Shown: positions 17,657-25,974 of the stretch, piece by piece
How positions within the stretch are numbered: the first letter of the stretch is position 1
How the letters are laid out: every line of letters starts with the position of its first letter
Source: CBDBBY01 sp965203795
GTDB lineage: Bacteria > Pseudomonadota > Alphaproteobacteria > Rhodobacterales > Rhodobacteraceae
Length of the DNA: 64,000 bases
Reading direction: 5' to 3'
NCBI GenBank assembly: GCA_965203795.1
Contig: OZ241915.1
Location: 1,116,001-1,180,000, forward strand
Translations under genes and position numbers: made by a program
Notes under the pieces: generated by a model
Seen by the model: only the letters and a program-made list of their open reading frames with translations
Told to the model about the DNA's origin: nothing
Database searches by the model: none

Positions 17657-18514
17657 TCAGCCTTTGACCGCGCCCATGGTCATTCCCTTGATGAAGTACC
17701 GCTGGAAGAACAGGAAGACGATCAGCGTGGGAACGCTGGCGACCAGCGACAGCGCCCCCTGCACGCCCCAGGCGACGGAGTACTGGCCCTTGAGGTTGAC
17801 GATCCCGATCATGATCGTCCGCTTCTCGTCCGACTGCGTGAATATCAGCGGCCACAGGAAGTCGTTCCATATCCATGTGAACTGCAGGGTCGCGAGCACG
17901 GCGAGGGCGGGCAGGCTGAGGGGAAGCGCCACTCGCGTCAGCACCTGCCATTCATTGGCGCCCGCGAGGATTGCGGCTTCCCTGAGCGCGTTGGGGACGG
18001 TCGCGAAGAAGTTCCGCATAAGAAGCGTGCAGATCGGAATCCCGAGCGCGGTATGCACGAAGATGATCGGCCACAGGGTGTCGATCAGGTCCAGGGAATT
18101 GAACAGGCGGAACAGCGGGATGAGGATGACCTGCGGGGGGAAGAACATGCCGGAGACAAGCGCCAGGAACAGCAGATTGCTGCCCCTGAACGGAAGCTTC
18201 GAGAAGACGTAGCCCGCAAGCACGCCCAGCGCGAGCGAGGCCGCCGTCGCCGGAACGGTGACCAGCAGCGTGTTGACGAAGTACTGGTGGACCGCCGGGC
18301 TGAAGAGCACCTCCGCGAAATTCCCCAAATAGAGCCGGTCCGGCACGGCCCACAGGTTTCCGAAAGCGATGTCGCGCGTGGTCTTGATCGAAGACAGCAG
18401 CACGCCGACCGTCGGGGCGAGGAACAGAAGGGCGAGCATCACCAGCGATGTGAACACGGCCGCGGGCCACGGATTGAATTCGCGGGCGGCCGCGGCGGCG
18501 CGGGCCTCAGCCAT
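17657..18514 (-). CDS. carbohydrate ABC transporter permease (MalG type)
   Basis: Inner-membrane permease of a sugar importer, 285 residues with six hydrophobic helices. The EAA loop that docks to the ATPase is visible as LREAAILAGANEWQVLTRVALPL near residue 178. The C-terminus FFQRYFIKGMTMGAVKG is typical of the MalG side. It overlaps the end of the upstream permease by 8 bases and is followed 3 bases later by the ATPase gene, so the three are co-translated. Confidence 0.92.
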   Translation of the reverse strand: MAEARAAAAAREFNPWPAAVFTSLVMLALLFLAPTVGVLLSSIKTTRDIAFGNLWAVPDRLYLGNFAEVLFSPAVHQYFVNTLLVTVPATAASLALGVLAGYVFSKLPFRGSNLLFLALVSGMFFPPQVILIPLFRLFNSLDLIDTLWPIIFVHTALGIPICTLLMRNFFATVPNALREAAILAGANEWQVLTRVALPLSLPALAVLATLQFTWIWNDFLWPLIFTQSDEKRTIMIGIVNLKGQYSVAWGVQGALSLVASVPTLIVFLFFQRYFIKGMTMGAVKG

Positions 18515-19388
18515 GGATTTCGTCCACGCGCCGGAGCTCCCGGAAGTAGATCCGGATGATCGTGAGCGCGATGAGGAACAGGACCACGGAAATCGCGCTG
18601 CCGTAGCCCATCTGGTACTTCTTGAAGGACTCGTTGTACATGTGCATGGCGAGGGTGTCAGAGCTGTGGAACGGCCCGCCCCCGGTCATGATGTACAGGA
18701 TGTCGAAGCCCTTCAGCGAATTGATCACGCTGAGCGCGACCGCGACCACCGTCGCCGGCGTGAGCAGCGGCAGGACGACAAGCCTGATGCGCTGCCAGGC
18801 GGAGGCGCCCTCGATTTCGCAGACCTCCAGCAGGTCCTCCGAAATCGACGTGAGGCCTGCAAGGTAGATCACCATGGTCAGGCCGGTCTGCTGCCAGGAC
18901 CACGCAAGGATCACCGAGCCGAGCGCGGTTTCCGGCTTGGCGAGCCACGCAAATCCGGCCTTTTCGCCGGTGACCGCCGAAATCACCGTGTTCAGCAGGC
19001 CCCAGTCGGCTTGGTAGATCCAGATCCAGATCTGGCCGACGACGACTGCGGAAAGGCAGATCGGAAGATAGAAAATCGACTTGAAGATAGTGCCGCCGGG
19101 AATGCGGCTGTCGATCAGCAGCGCCAGTCCCAGCCCGAGCAGCGTCGGCACGAGGATTGCCGCCGCCATCCAGATCACCGTGTTGATCGCGGCGTTGAGG
19201 AACAGCCGGTCCGTTGCGATCTTGGCGAAGTTCGCAAACCCCACGAAATCGTAGTTCGGATTGAATCCGTTCCAGTTCGTGAAGCTGTAGCAGAACGAGC
19301 TGAGGAGCGGCCAGACGACGAGCACGGCGAAGACGCCGAGGGGCGCGGCAAGAAGGACCGCCCGCCAGAACCTGGCGCTTCTTTCCAC
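18507..19388 (-). CDS. carbohydrate ABC transporter permease (MalF/UgpA type)
   Basis: The second permease of the importer, about 293 residues with six helices. The EAA loop appears as LLEVCEIEGASAWQRIRLVVLPL near residue 188. The frame is open far upstream, but homology begins at MERSARFWRA, so I chose GTG 19388. That start lies inside the over-running frame of the damaged binding-protein gene, and no stop is seen in any of the three frames just before it. The original intergenic spacer seems to have been lost. Confidence 0.88.
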   Translation of the reverse strand: MERSARFWRAVLLAAPLGVFAVLVVWPLLSSFCYSFTNWNGFNPNYDFVGFANFAKIATDRLFLNAAINTVIWMAAAILVPTLLGLGLALLIDSRIPGGTIFKSIFYLPICLSAVVVGQIWIWIYQADWGLLNTVISAVTGEKAGFAWLAKPETALGSVILAWSWQQTGLTMVIYLAGLTSISEDLLEVCEIEGASAWQRIRLVVLPLLTPATVVAVALSVINSLKGFDILYIMTGGGPFHSSDTLAMHMYNESFKKYQMGYGSAISVVLFLIALTIIRIYFRELRRVDEIHG

Positions 19389-20275
19389 TTGCGCTGCCTG
19401 CTTGCGGCCGGGTCTGCCGCGGCCGACTGCGCGTCGCCGAGGATTCTTGCGTAGTCCCCGGGGCTGTCCATGAACTCCTGGAACATGGAGAGGCCGACTT
19501 CGGCAACCGGCGGCGGCGTCGCGAGATCGTAGTTGAACGCGAACACGTCCGCCGCGGCCACGGCTTCGAACGCCTTGAGCATCACCGCGTTGTAGGCGGC
19601 CGGGTCTACGTTCACGTTGGCCGACAGTGCGCCTTGGGCCTGCGCCCATTTCGCCTGCGACTCGGGATTGGAGATCATCTCCGCGAGGAACGCCTTCGCG
19701 CCGGGCACGTTTTCGGCGTTCGCGGAAACCACCCACCCGTCGACCGGGCCGACCACGGCGTTCGCCACGCCGTCGTCGATCATCGGGAATTCGAAGAAGT
19801 CGTAGTCGGTGCCGGGCTCAAGGCCGAGGCCGTTCCAATAGCCGGTGATCCAGGTTCCCATGAGGGTCATCGCGGCGTCGCCGCGGGCGACCTTGTCGGA
19901 TGCGTCCGTCCAGGAGTCGGCGTTGGAGTTCGGAAGGAAGTTCCCGCCGTCGACGAGATCCATCCAGATCGACATCGCGCGCATGACTTCCGGATCGTCG
20001 TAGGAAGCCGAGCCGTCCATGAGCGCCGCGCGGTACTCCGGACCGGCAGTGCGCAGGATCAGGTAGTCGAACCAGAACTGCGCCGGCCACCGGTTCAGCG
20101 AGCCGAGAGCGACCGGCGTGACGCCGGCCGCCTTGAGCGTTTCGCACAAGGCAAGGAATTCGTCCCACGTGGTCGGCATCTCTGTGATGCCGGCATCGGC
20201 GAAGACCTTCGTGTTGTAGAACATTCCGGCGTAGTGGTAGTTCATCGGCACCGGAAGTCCTTCATTCCGTTGAAC
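19389..20275 (-). pseudogene. sugar-binding protein lacking its N-terminus
   Basis: This is the C-terminal two thirds of an extracellular solute-binding protein (family 1) of the same importer: PMNYHYAGMFYNTKVF, TTWDEFLALCETLKAAG, GDAAMTLMGTWITGYW and VGPVDGWVVSANA. The signal peptide and first lobe are missing, replaced by an IS110 transposase fragment in the same open frame. The frame also fails to stop and runs to 19175 inside the permease gene. Without an export signal the product cannot serve the importer, so the operon is probably non-functional here unless another binding protein is used. Confidence 0.82.
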
Positions 20276-20728
20276 CGGCCCCGAACGCCGTGGCGCAGAC
20301 GGGGCGGTGCCCGGAATGTCCATCAGCCGCTTCGCCTCGCCGCTCTCCGGGGGCCGCTTGAGGATCTCCGCCTTCAGCTCCTTGATCCGCCCCGTCGGTA
20401 TCCCGATCGGGTCGAGCAGCAGCCCGCCCAGCTTCCGGACCGCATCCGGCAGCCGCGACTCGGGATCCTCAAGCGCCGCGGTCAGCCGGGCCGTGTACGC
20501 GATCCCCTGCGGCGGCGCCACGCCGCGCTCCCCGTATGCCCGCGCAGCGCGTTGACGGTCTGCGTCCTCTGTTCCGCGCCGACGGGTCCGCGTCCGGAAC
20601 GGCATCCCCTCCGCCTGCCGTTCCGCCCTCTCCGCCGCCACGAACCGCATCGCCGGCCGCGACGCTATCTCGCAAACGGCCCCCGCGTCCGCCGCGTCGT
20701 TCTTCTTCCGCTTCACGAACGGCTTCAC
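20276..20728 (-). mobile_element. N-terminal remnant of an IS110-family transposase, frameshifted
   Basis: It starts with the IS110 pattern KPFVKRKKNDAADAGAVCE and runs to RLMDIPG. The middle is scrambled in the main frame, but the family sequence VGAEQRTQTVNALRGH is readable in another frame near 20560-20590. The sequence PVCATAFGAGST is likewise readable in another frame just before the junction with the binding-protein gene. At least three indels are implied, so the element is long dead. Confidence 0.75.
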
Positions 20729-20952
20729 GTCGTTTTTGTCGGATGTCGGAGTGGCGTGCGGTAGACGTGGATCGTACGATCTGCAGCCTATATTTCACCA
20801 TATCAAATGCTAGACTGCGCATGGCCGAATCGCGCCGATGGCTGGATTAAGCGGTTTTTTGGTTCAAGCGGGCTGGAATCGCGCGGCGCGGCATCTTCTC
20901 TCGCGCGGACGCGGGATGGGCAGCCAAAGCGGTCGGAAACGGGCTCGGAATC

Positions 20953-22644
20953 ATGGACGCACCGAAATCAGGAAGCGAATACGTAGCGAAAACCGGATTT
21001 TTTGTCGGCCTTCATCCGGGGATGGCCTTGGCGGCCAAGCTGATGATCGTGGTTTTCGTAATCTTCACGATCATCAACGTGGACTTTGCCGGCGGCGTCT
21101 ACTCGGCATTGCGCGGCTGGGTGGAGGAAGGTCTCGGCTGGTACTACATCATCCTATGCTCCTCCCTGGTCGCGTTCTGCGTTGCTATTCCGTTCACCAA
21201 ATGGGGCGCCATCCGACTGGGCGACGACGACAGCAGGCCGGAATTCAGCAACTTCGCCTGGTTTGCGATGCTGTTTTCGGCGGGCACCGGGATCGGGATC
21301 CTCTTTTTCGGCGTATCGGAGCCGATCTTCTACTTCGATAATGCCGGCGCGTTCGGATATCCGAACAACCCGCACGCGGACATGCGCGGAAACACCGATC
21401 TGACGATCGAGCGGGCTGTGGACGGCATGCGCGTGACGTTCTTCCACTGGGGACTGCATGGCTGGGCGGTATACGCCCTGGTTGGCCTGTGCCTCGGATA
21501 TTTCGGTTATCGGAAGGGGCTTCCGCTCACTATGCGGTCTTCGCTGTACCCTTTGCTCGGCGAGCGGATCTACGGTCCGATCGGCCACACGGTCGATCTG
21601 CTCGCGGTGTTCGGAACCGTGTTTGGAGTGGCAACTTCGCTCGGTCTCGGCGCAAGCCAGATGGCCGCAGGGCTCTACAATTTGTTCGGCATCCCGCCGG
21701 GAATCGCCACGCAGATCATTCTGATAGCCATCGTGTCGGCAATTGCGACGGCGTCAACGGTGTCCGGCGTCGGCAACGGCATCCGGATCATTTCCGAACT
21801 GAACGTTCGGCTGACTCTCATCCTTGTCGCCGCGTGCCTGATAATTGGACCGTTCGCCTGGGTAATGAGCTTCTTCATTACCACATTCGGGGACTATCTG
21901 CTGCTTGCAATTCCAATGGGCCTTTGGACGGCCACCGAGCCGGGCGATGTCGAATGGCAGGGAGGCTGGACGATCTTCTACTGGGGCTGGTGGATATCGT
22001 GGACGCCGTTTGTCGGCATGTTCATTGCGAGAATCTCGCGCGGCCGCACCATTCGGGAATTCATGCTCGGCGTGCTGCTGGTTCCTACTGTGGCTGCCTT
22101 TTTCTGGCTCTCGCTGTTCGGCGGTAATGCGATCTGGCAGGAGCTGAACGCCATCGGCGGTCCGGCGGCGGAAGGCGGCGCAGGAATAATCCAGACCGTG
22201 CGGGATTGGAACTTGCCCCAGGCGCTGTACGGAATGATCGAGAACATCGGAAGAACTTCATGGATCGGCGATCTCAGCTGGACCGCTTGGCCGATTTCCG
22301 CGCTGGCGACCTTCCTCATATTCACTTGGTTCATCACATCTTCGGATTCGGGAACGCTCGTAGTGACAACCATTCTTTCAATGGGCGACGAGGACCCGCC
22401 GAAGGCCTTCCGAATCGTCTGGGGATTCGGAGAGGGCGTGGTCGCCGCCGTGCTGCTTCTGGCCGGCGGGCTTGGCGCGCTGCAGACGGCATCGATCGCA
22501 TCGGCGCTTCCGATTTCGGTCGTGCTGCTGTTCATGGCCTACGCGCTGGTGAAATCGCTGCGCGAAGATCCGTCGGCGAGCGCTCTGCCAGTACCGAACA
22601 GGGCGCCGGACGGAACGGGAAAGGGCTTGGAGCCGCGTATCTAA
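20953..22644 (+). CDS. BCCT family betaine/carnitine/choline-type transporter
   Basis: A sodium- or proton-coupled carrier for quaternary ammonium osmolytes such as glycine betaine, choline or DMSP. It has 563 residues and about twelve helices. The family core is visible: FSAGTGIGILFFGVSEPI near residue 108 and the substrate-box region FYWGWWISWTPFVGMFIARISRGRT near residue 343, with its conserved tryptophans. It is monocistronic, with transposase debris on both sides. The DMSP lyase 40 kb downstream makes DMSP uptake an attractive but unproven role. Confidence 0.93.
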   Translation: MDAPKSGSEYVAKTGFFVGLHPGMALAAKLMIVVFVIFTIINVDFAGGVYSALRGWVEEGLGWYYIILCSSLVAFCVAIPFTKWGAIRLGDDDSRPEFSNFAWFAMLFSAGTGIGILFFGVSEPIFYFDNAGAFGYPNNPHADMRGNTDLTIERAVDGMRVTFFHWGLHGWAVYALVGLCLGYFGYRKGLPLTMRSSLYPLLGERIYGPIGHTVDLLAVFGTVFGVATSLGLGASQMAAGLYNLFGIPPGIATQIILIAIVSAIATASTVSGVGNGIRIISELNVRLTLILVAACLIIGPFAWVMSFFITTFGDYLLLAIPMGLWTATEPGDVEWQGGWTIFYWGWWISWTPFVGMFIARISRGRTIREFMLGVLLVPTVAAFFWLSLFGGNAIWQELNAIGGPAAEGGAGIIQTVRDWNLPQALYGMIENIGRTSWIGDLSWTAWPISALATFLIFTWFITSSDSGTLVVTTILSMGDEDPPKAFRIVWGFGEGVVAAVLLLAGGLGALQTASIASALPISVVLLFMAYALVKSLREDPSASALPVPNRAPDGTGKGLEPRI

Positions 22645-22761
22645 GGCGCGGCCGCATTCCGGTCGGCCCACAACGACGATTCCAATCCAGCCACAGCCGC
22701 CGCTGCGCCGCTTAGGCGCATTGCCAACGAATCGATTAGGAGCGGAATAAAGCTCCGGAAA

Positions 22762-23275
22762 TCAAACGCTTGCAATATTCGCAAACCCGGCGTTCTCATG
22801 GATGAACCGGAATCTCGGCTCGGGCTTCTTGCCCATGAGGTCTGAAACCACCGAGCCGTACTGGCGGATCCGATCCTCAATGTTCGAAATCCGGGTCAGC
22901 TTTCTCGTCGTCTAGTCCATTGCGGTTCCCTTCAAATCCTTGGCGTCCACTTCGCCGAGGCCCTTGAACCGCGACACCTTGATCTTGCCCTTCCCGTCAA
23001 GGTCGCGCTTGATCGGCTTGTCCCCATCGGCATCGTCGAGCGCGTAGACCCGGGTCGGTCTTTGCGTGAGGCGGTAGACGGGCGGGCAGGCCAGAAACAG
23101 ATGGCCCTTTTTGATGGGCTGCCGCGTCTGCGTGAAGAAGAACGCCATCCGAAGCGAAGCGATGTGCGCGTCATCGATGTCGGCGTCGATCATGATGATG
23201 ATCTCTTCGTAGCGCAGAGGTCCGCAAGACTGAACTGTGAGCCCATGCCCACGCCGAGAGCCTGCCAGAGGCCGC
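22762..23275 (-). pseudogene. broken duplicate of the parE 3' end
   Basis: Homologous to the last ~170 codons of the intact parE at 55258. It contains EEIIIMIDADIDDAHIAS, HLFLACPPVYRLTQ and VSRFKGLGEVDAKDLKG, then an in-frame TAG near 22915. The frame continues past it as GSVVSDLMGKKPEPRFRF to ENAGFANIASV and a stop at 22762. The upstream end (QALGVGMGSQFSLADL, near 23250) is in a different frame. A stop plus a frameshift and divergent residues show an old, dead partial copy. Confidence 0.85.
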
Positions 23276-23633
23276 AGAATTCCGTGTGGCGCGCGTGGAT
23301 GGGCCCGGCGACGGCCACAACGCCGGTTGCGCGGTCGGCAGCAAACGGGTCCATTGGTCGTGACGCCGTCCAAGGGACGGTCCGAACTGGAAGGGGCCAT
23401 TGAGCAATCGACAAAGACGACATACAAATTTCAACAAAACACAGTAAATCAGAAAGTTGGGCACCTCCGACAACGGCTTGATTTCGCGTTTCGGTCGGCT
23501 TCGCGGGTCGGCGGCCGCGGCATTTCGCCCGTTCCGGCCGATTCGGAGGTCCGGATTGCTTGATTGGGGCCGCTGCCGGCCTGTTCGGAGTGCCGGGAGA
23601 GCGGGACCCGGGCCGTTTCCGGCCTTGGCGGGG
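23276..23633. other. gap between parE remnant and IS5 remnant
   Basis: GC-rich debris with no recognised coding frame or RNA gene. Confidence 0.4.
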
Positions 23634-24000
23634 TCAAGCGGACGCAGTCCGGCTGCAGAGCCAGCGCGATCGGTTCATGTTGCAGCCATGCTCGCGAGCG
23701 CGGCCGCCGCCTTGGCGCGGGCCATTCCGATCATCCGGACCCTCAGCCCCATGCGATTCTTCCGGTGCGCGAAGACGTGCTCCGCCTTCGCCCGGACCGA
23801 CGATTTGCGCCTTTGGCCTTGGCGGTCCGCCTGCCCATGGGGCGGCCCCGCGGCTTCCTGCGGCGGATGCGGCTCGCCGCGCCGTTCGCCTTGAGCCAGT
23901 CCTCGTTCTGCCGGGAGCGGCAGGCCGTGTCGGCCCACGCCCCGCTCCCGGTGTTGGCGGCATCGACCAAGCCCTCCCGCAGCCTCGCGCCGTCATGGGT
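23634..24000 (-). mobile_element. C-terminal remnant of an IS5-family transposase, frameshifted
   Basis: Family sequence can be followed across three frames. LVDAANTGSGAWADTACRS through RKPRGRPMGRRTAK is in one, RKSSVRAKAEHVFAHRKNRM through GMARAKAAAALASMA in a second, and CNMNRSRWLCSRTASA to the stop at 23634 in a third. The order and spacing match the end of IS5-type DDE transposases, so two indels have killed it. Confidence 0.72.
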
Positions 24001-24417
24001 CTATCAGAAAGACACGGTTAACTCGGTGCGCGTCGCCTGCCATGCTTCCGGCATGGAGAAGGCACGGCAGCGGTTCGCCGCCGGGGACGAGGGAGAAGCC
24101 GAAGCAGCCCAAGGGCAAACAGCCGTCGAGACGGGGCGGGAAAACCAGTGGGCTATTGCGGCGCCTTGGAGCGCGAAAATGCGATATGGACCCGATCCGC
24201 GCATCTCCATGCAGGCCAGCGGCAAGCATCAATCCGCCGCATCGACAGGCCGGACACACGAAAGCGCTTGACCAAATGCCCAAGGCTGGACAAGGAATGA
24301 TTCCCGCGTCTCAGGGGGGCGTCCACACACAATTGCCTTGGGCTGCTGTTCCCTTGGACTTGACGACCGGGGCACGCCCGGCGAAGAATATGAGGTCACT
24401 CCGGGAGCAAGGGTCTT
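24001..24417. other. gap with repeat copy, upstream of the Panacea gene
   Basis: No gene is recognised. It holds the second copy of the 27-base repeat and ends with the leader of the Panacea gene, which has gaagaa/gggag purine runs 20-45 bases before the GTG. Confidence 0.4.
24075..24101 (+). repeat. 27-bp repeat, copy B
   Basis: It matches the minus strand of 12807-12833 with one substitution. It lies just upstream, in transposase direction, of the IS5-like remnant. Confidence 0.6.
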
Positions 24418-24954
24418 GTGACCACTGAGAATGCATTGAGCACCGCGTCCGATGTTGCTGATCGCCCGTATGACAGCCGACGAATCGCCAATTACTTCAT
24501 CCGATTGGTAAAAAGTAAACTAGGACAGGGTCCATCGATCACGCAAGTAATCAAGCTAGTCTACATGGCGCACGGGTGGACTCTGGCATTGCGCGGGGGG
24601 CCGCTGATTAATGAACAGGCGGAAGCTTGGAGCTACGGGCCGGTTCTCCCGACTGTGTATTATGCATTTAGGAGATTCGGCACCGACAACCTTCGTCCCA
24701 TTGCCATATACGGGGAAGAACTTGATGATGACACCAAAGCGCTGCTTGACCGCGTCTATGAGATGTACGGTCGGCTCCCGCCGAAAGATCTCTCCCGCTT
24801 GACGCATATTAAGGGTGGCCCGTGGCATCGATGCTACCGGGGAAATGACAAGTACTCGCCGATCCCGGACGACATGATCGCAGCCCATTATCGAGACAAG
24901 TGGCGAAGAGCACAGGAGCGTGTCCGTGAGCCCAGCACAGTTGCCGCCAGCTGA
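24418..24954 (+). CDS. Panacea (DUF4065/SocA-like) domain antitoxin
   Basis: A 178-residue protein with the Panacea domain known from SocA and from promiscuous PanA antitoxins that neutralise many toxin types. Signature features are SRRIANYFIRL, ITQVIKLVYMAHGWTLAL near residue 40, EAWSYGPVLPTVYYAF near residue 68 and GGPWHRCY near residue 132. It starts at GTG 24418. Its last 35 bases overlap the start of a small membrane-protein gene, which is the usual layout of a toxin-antitoxin pair. Confidence 0.88.
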   Translation: MTTENALSTASDVADRPYDSRRIANYFIRLVKSKLGQGPSITQVIKLVYMAHGWTLALRGGPLINEQAEAWSYGPVLPTVYYAFRRFGTDNLRPIAIYGEELDDDTKALLDRVYEMYGRLPPKDLSRLTHIKGGPWHRCYRGNDKYSPIPDDMIAAHYRDKWRRAQERVREPSTVAAS

Positions 24955-25306
24955 AGATCCCGATGAAGCACTTGCCCAATCGGCGGAGAGGCAACAGCTT
25001 CTAGCCGAAAGGATTGGGAATCAAAGAATCGGGCTCAGATGGATTGCTGTCGCGGCAGCGATCACAATGTTGGTGTGCTTGGGCATAATAGAATTCGTCG
25101 TTTTGAACGATTTGCTCGAACGGGGGCTTGCCGAAACGGACAATCTATTGGTGGTTCTTGCTGTCTCCCCAATTGTCGCCGCGACAACCATCATTGTGTT
25201 CTGGTTGATTGGGGTATTCCGCGGCTTCAGGGAAGCGGATATGGATAATCAGTTGGCGGAATCTATTGCCCGCAAAATAGCGGCCTATAGCTCTCATTCG
25301 CCGTAG
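24920..25306 (+). CDS. small two-helix membrane protein, candidate Panacea-linked toxin
   Basis: 128 residues. A soluble N-terminus rich in Glu/Gln (EDPDEALAQSAERQQLLAERIG) is followed by two hydrophobic helices, IAVAAAITMLVCLGIIEFVV (about 44-63) and LLVVLAVSPIVAATTIIVFWLIGVF (about 76-100), and a short amphipathic tail. It starts inside the antitoxin gene (GTG 24920 or 24926), so translation is coupled. No enzymatic domain is seen. In known Panacea pairs some toxins are membrane-active, so a membrane-disrupting toxin is a reasonable guess. It could also be an anchor for the Panacea protein. Confidence 0.65.
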   Translation: MSVSPAQLPPAEDPDEALAQSAERQQLLAERIGNQRIGLRWIAVAAAITMLVCLGIIEFVVLNDLLERGLAETDNLLVVLAVSPIVAATTIIVFWLIGVFRGFREADMDNQLAESIARKIAAYSSHSP

Positions 25307-25499
25307 CGTTCTATTCGCCATCGGCACGTGGGTTGGGCAATTTCTTGCATGGTGTCCGGTGGAGAACCCTTCGGTTTAGGCTGCGCGCGACCGGCCTTGC
25401 GGCGGCCACTTCGAAGGATTCCGGGCCCCGATGAGTCCCGACTCGGCTCCCAAGTCGAATTGTCCGCGCCTGCCGCTTGCGCTCGCGTCGCGCAGGACA

Positions 25500-25660
25500 G
25501 CCTGGTCTTGCGGATGTTGAGTGCAGGAACCGTGAGGCCGGCCACCAGCTCGAACTGCTCCGACCTCCGGGGTAGGGACCGCCAACACTCGTTCCCGGTG
25601 TCGATGGCTCCGCAGTGGTGGCGAGGCGGTCGAGCAGGGCGGCCGTTATCTTCTCGCTTC
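25500..25660 (-). mobile_element. probable scrap of an IS21 helper (IstB) gene
   Basis: On the minus strand ITAALLDRLA is followed after a one-base shift by IDTGNECW and then PRRSEQFELVAGLTVP. The first two pieces resemble the conserved end of IstB (ALLDRL ... TGxSYR). No other part of an IS21 element is seen. The rest of the 25307-25974 gap holds no recognised gene. Confidence 0.4.
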
Positions 25661-25974
25661 CGGACGATGGGTTGGATACCAATTGGGTGCTTTGTAACCT
25701 GTGAAGTTCAGTCTATCCGAGAGTTCCGGAATTTTCTGGAAGTGCCCGCGCGATGCAGTATCATGGTGCCTCCGAGCCAGCGGGCGATGCATGATTGCAA
25801 TTATTCACGCCAACATTTGCACTCTGTTTCCAAGCGGGCGCAGCTGGGCAGCCGAGTTCATGGTGAGCAGCGAGCGATTTCGCGACGCATCGCGCGCCGC
25901 ATCCGATGCGACGACCGGCGACCTGGTCGGCCGGGCGCGCGCAGCCGCCGAGCGGCATCCTTGAGGTGGTCAGC

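Noticed and set aside
17387..18559. 390-codon plus-strand frame opposite the sugar transporter
   Set aside because: Antisense shadow of well-supported ABC genes, with a composition unlike any folded protein.
23634..23996. Reading the IS5 remnant as an intact 120-residue gene
   Set aside because: Only the last residues are transposase-like in this frame; the rest of the family sequence lies in two other frames.
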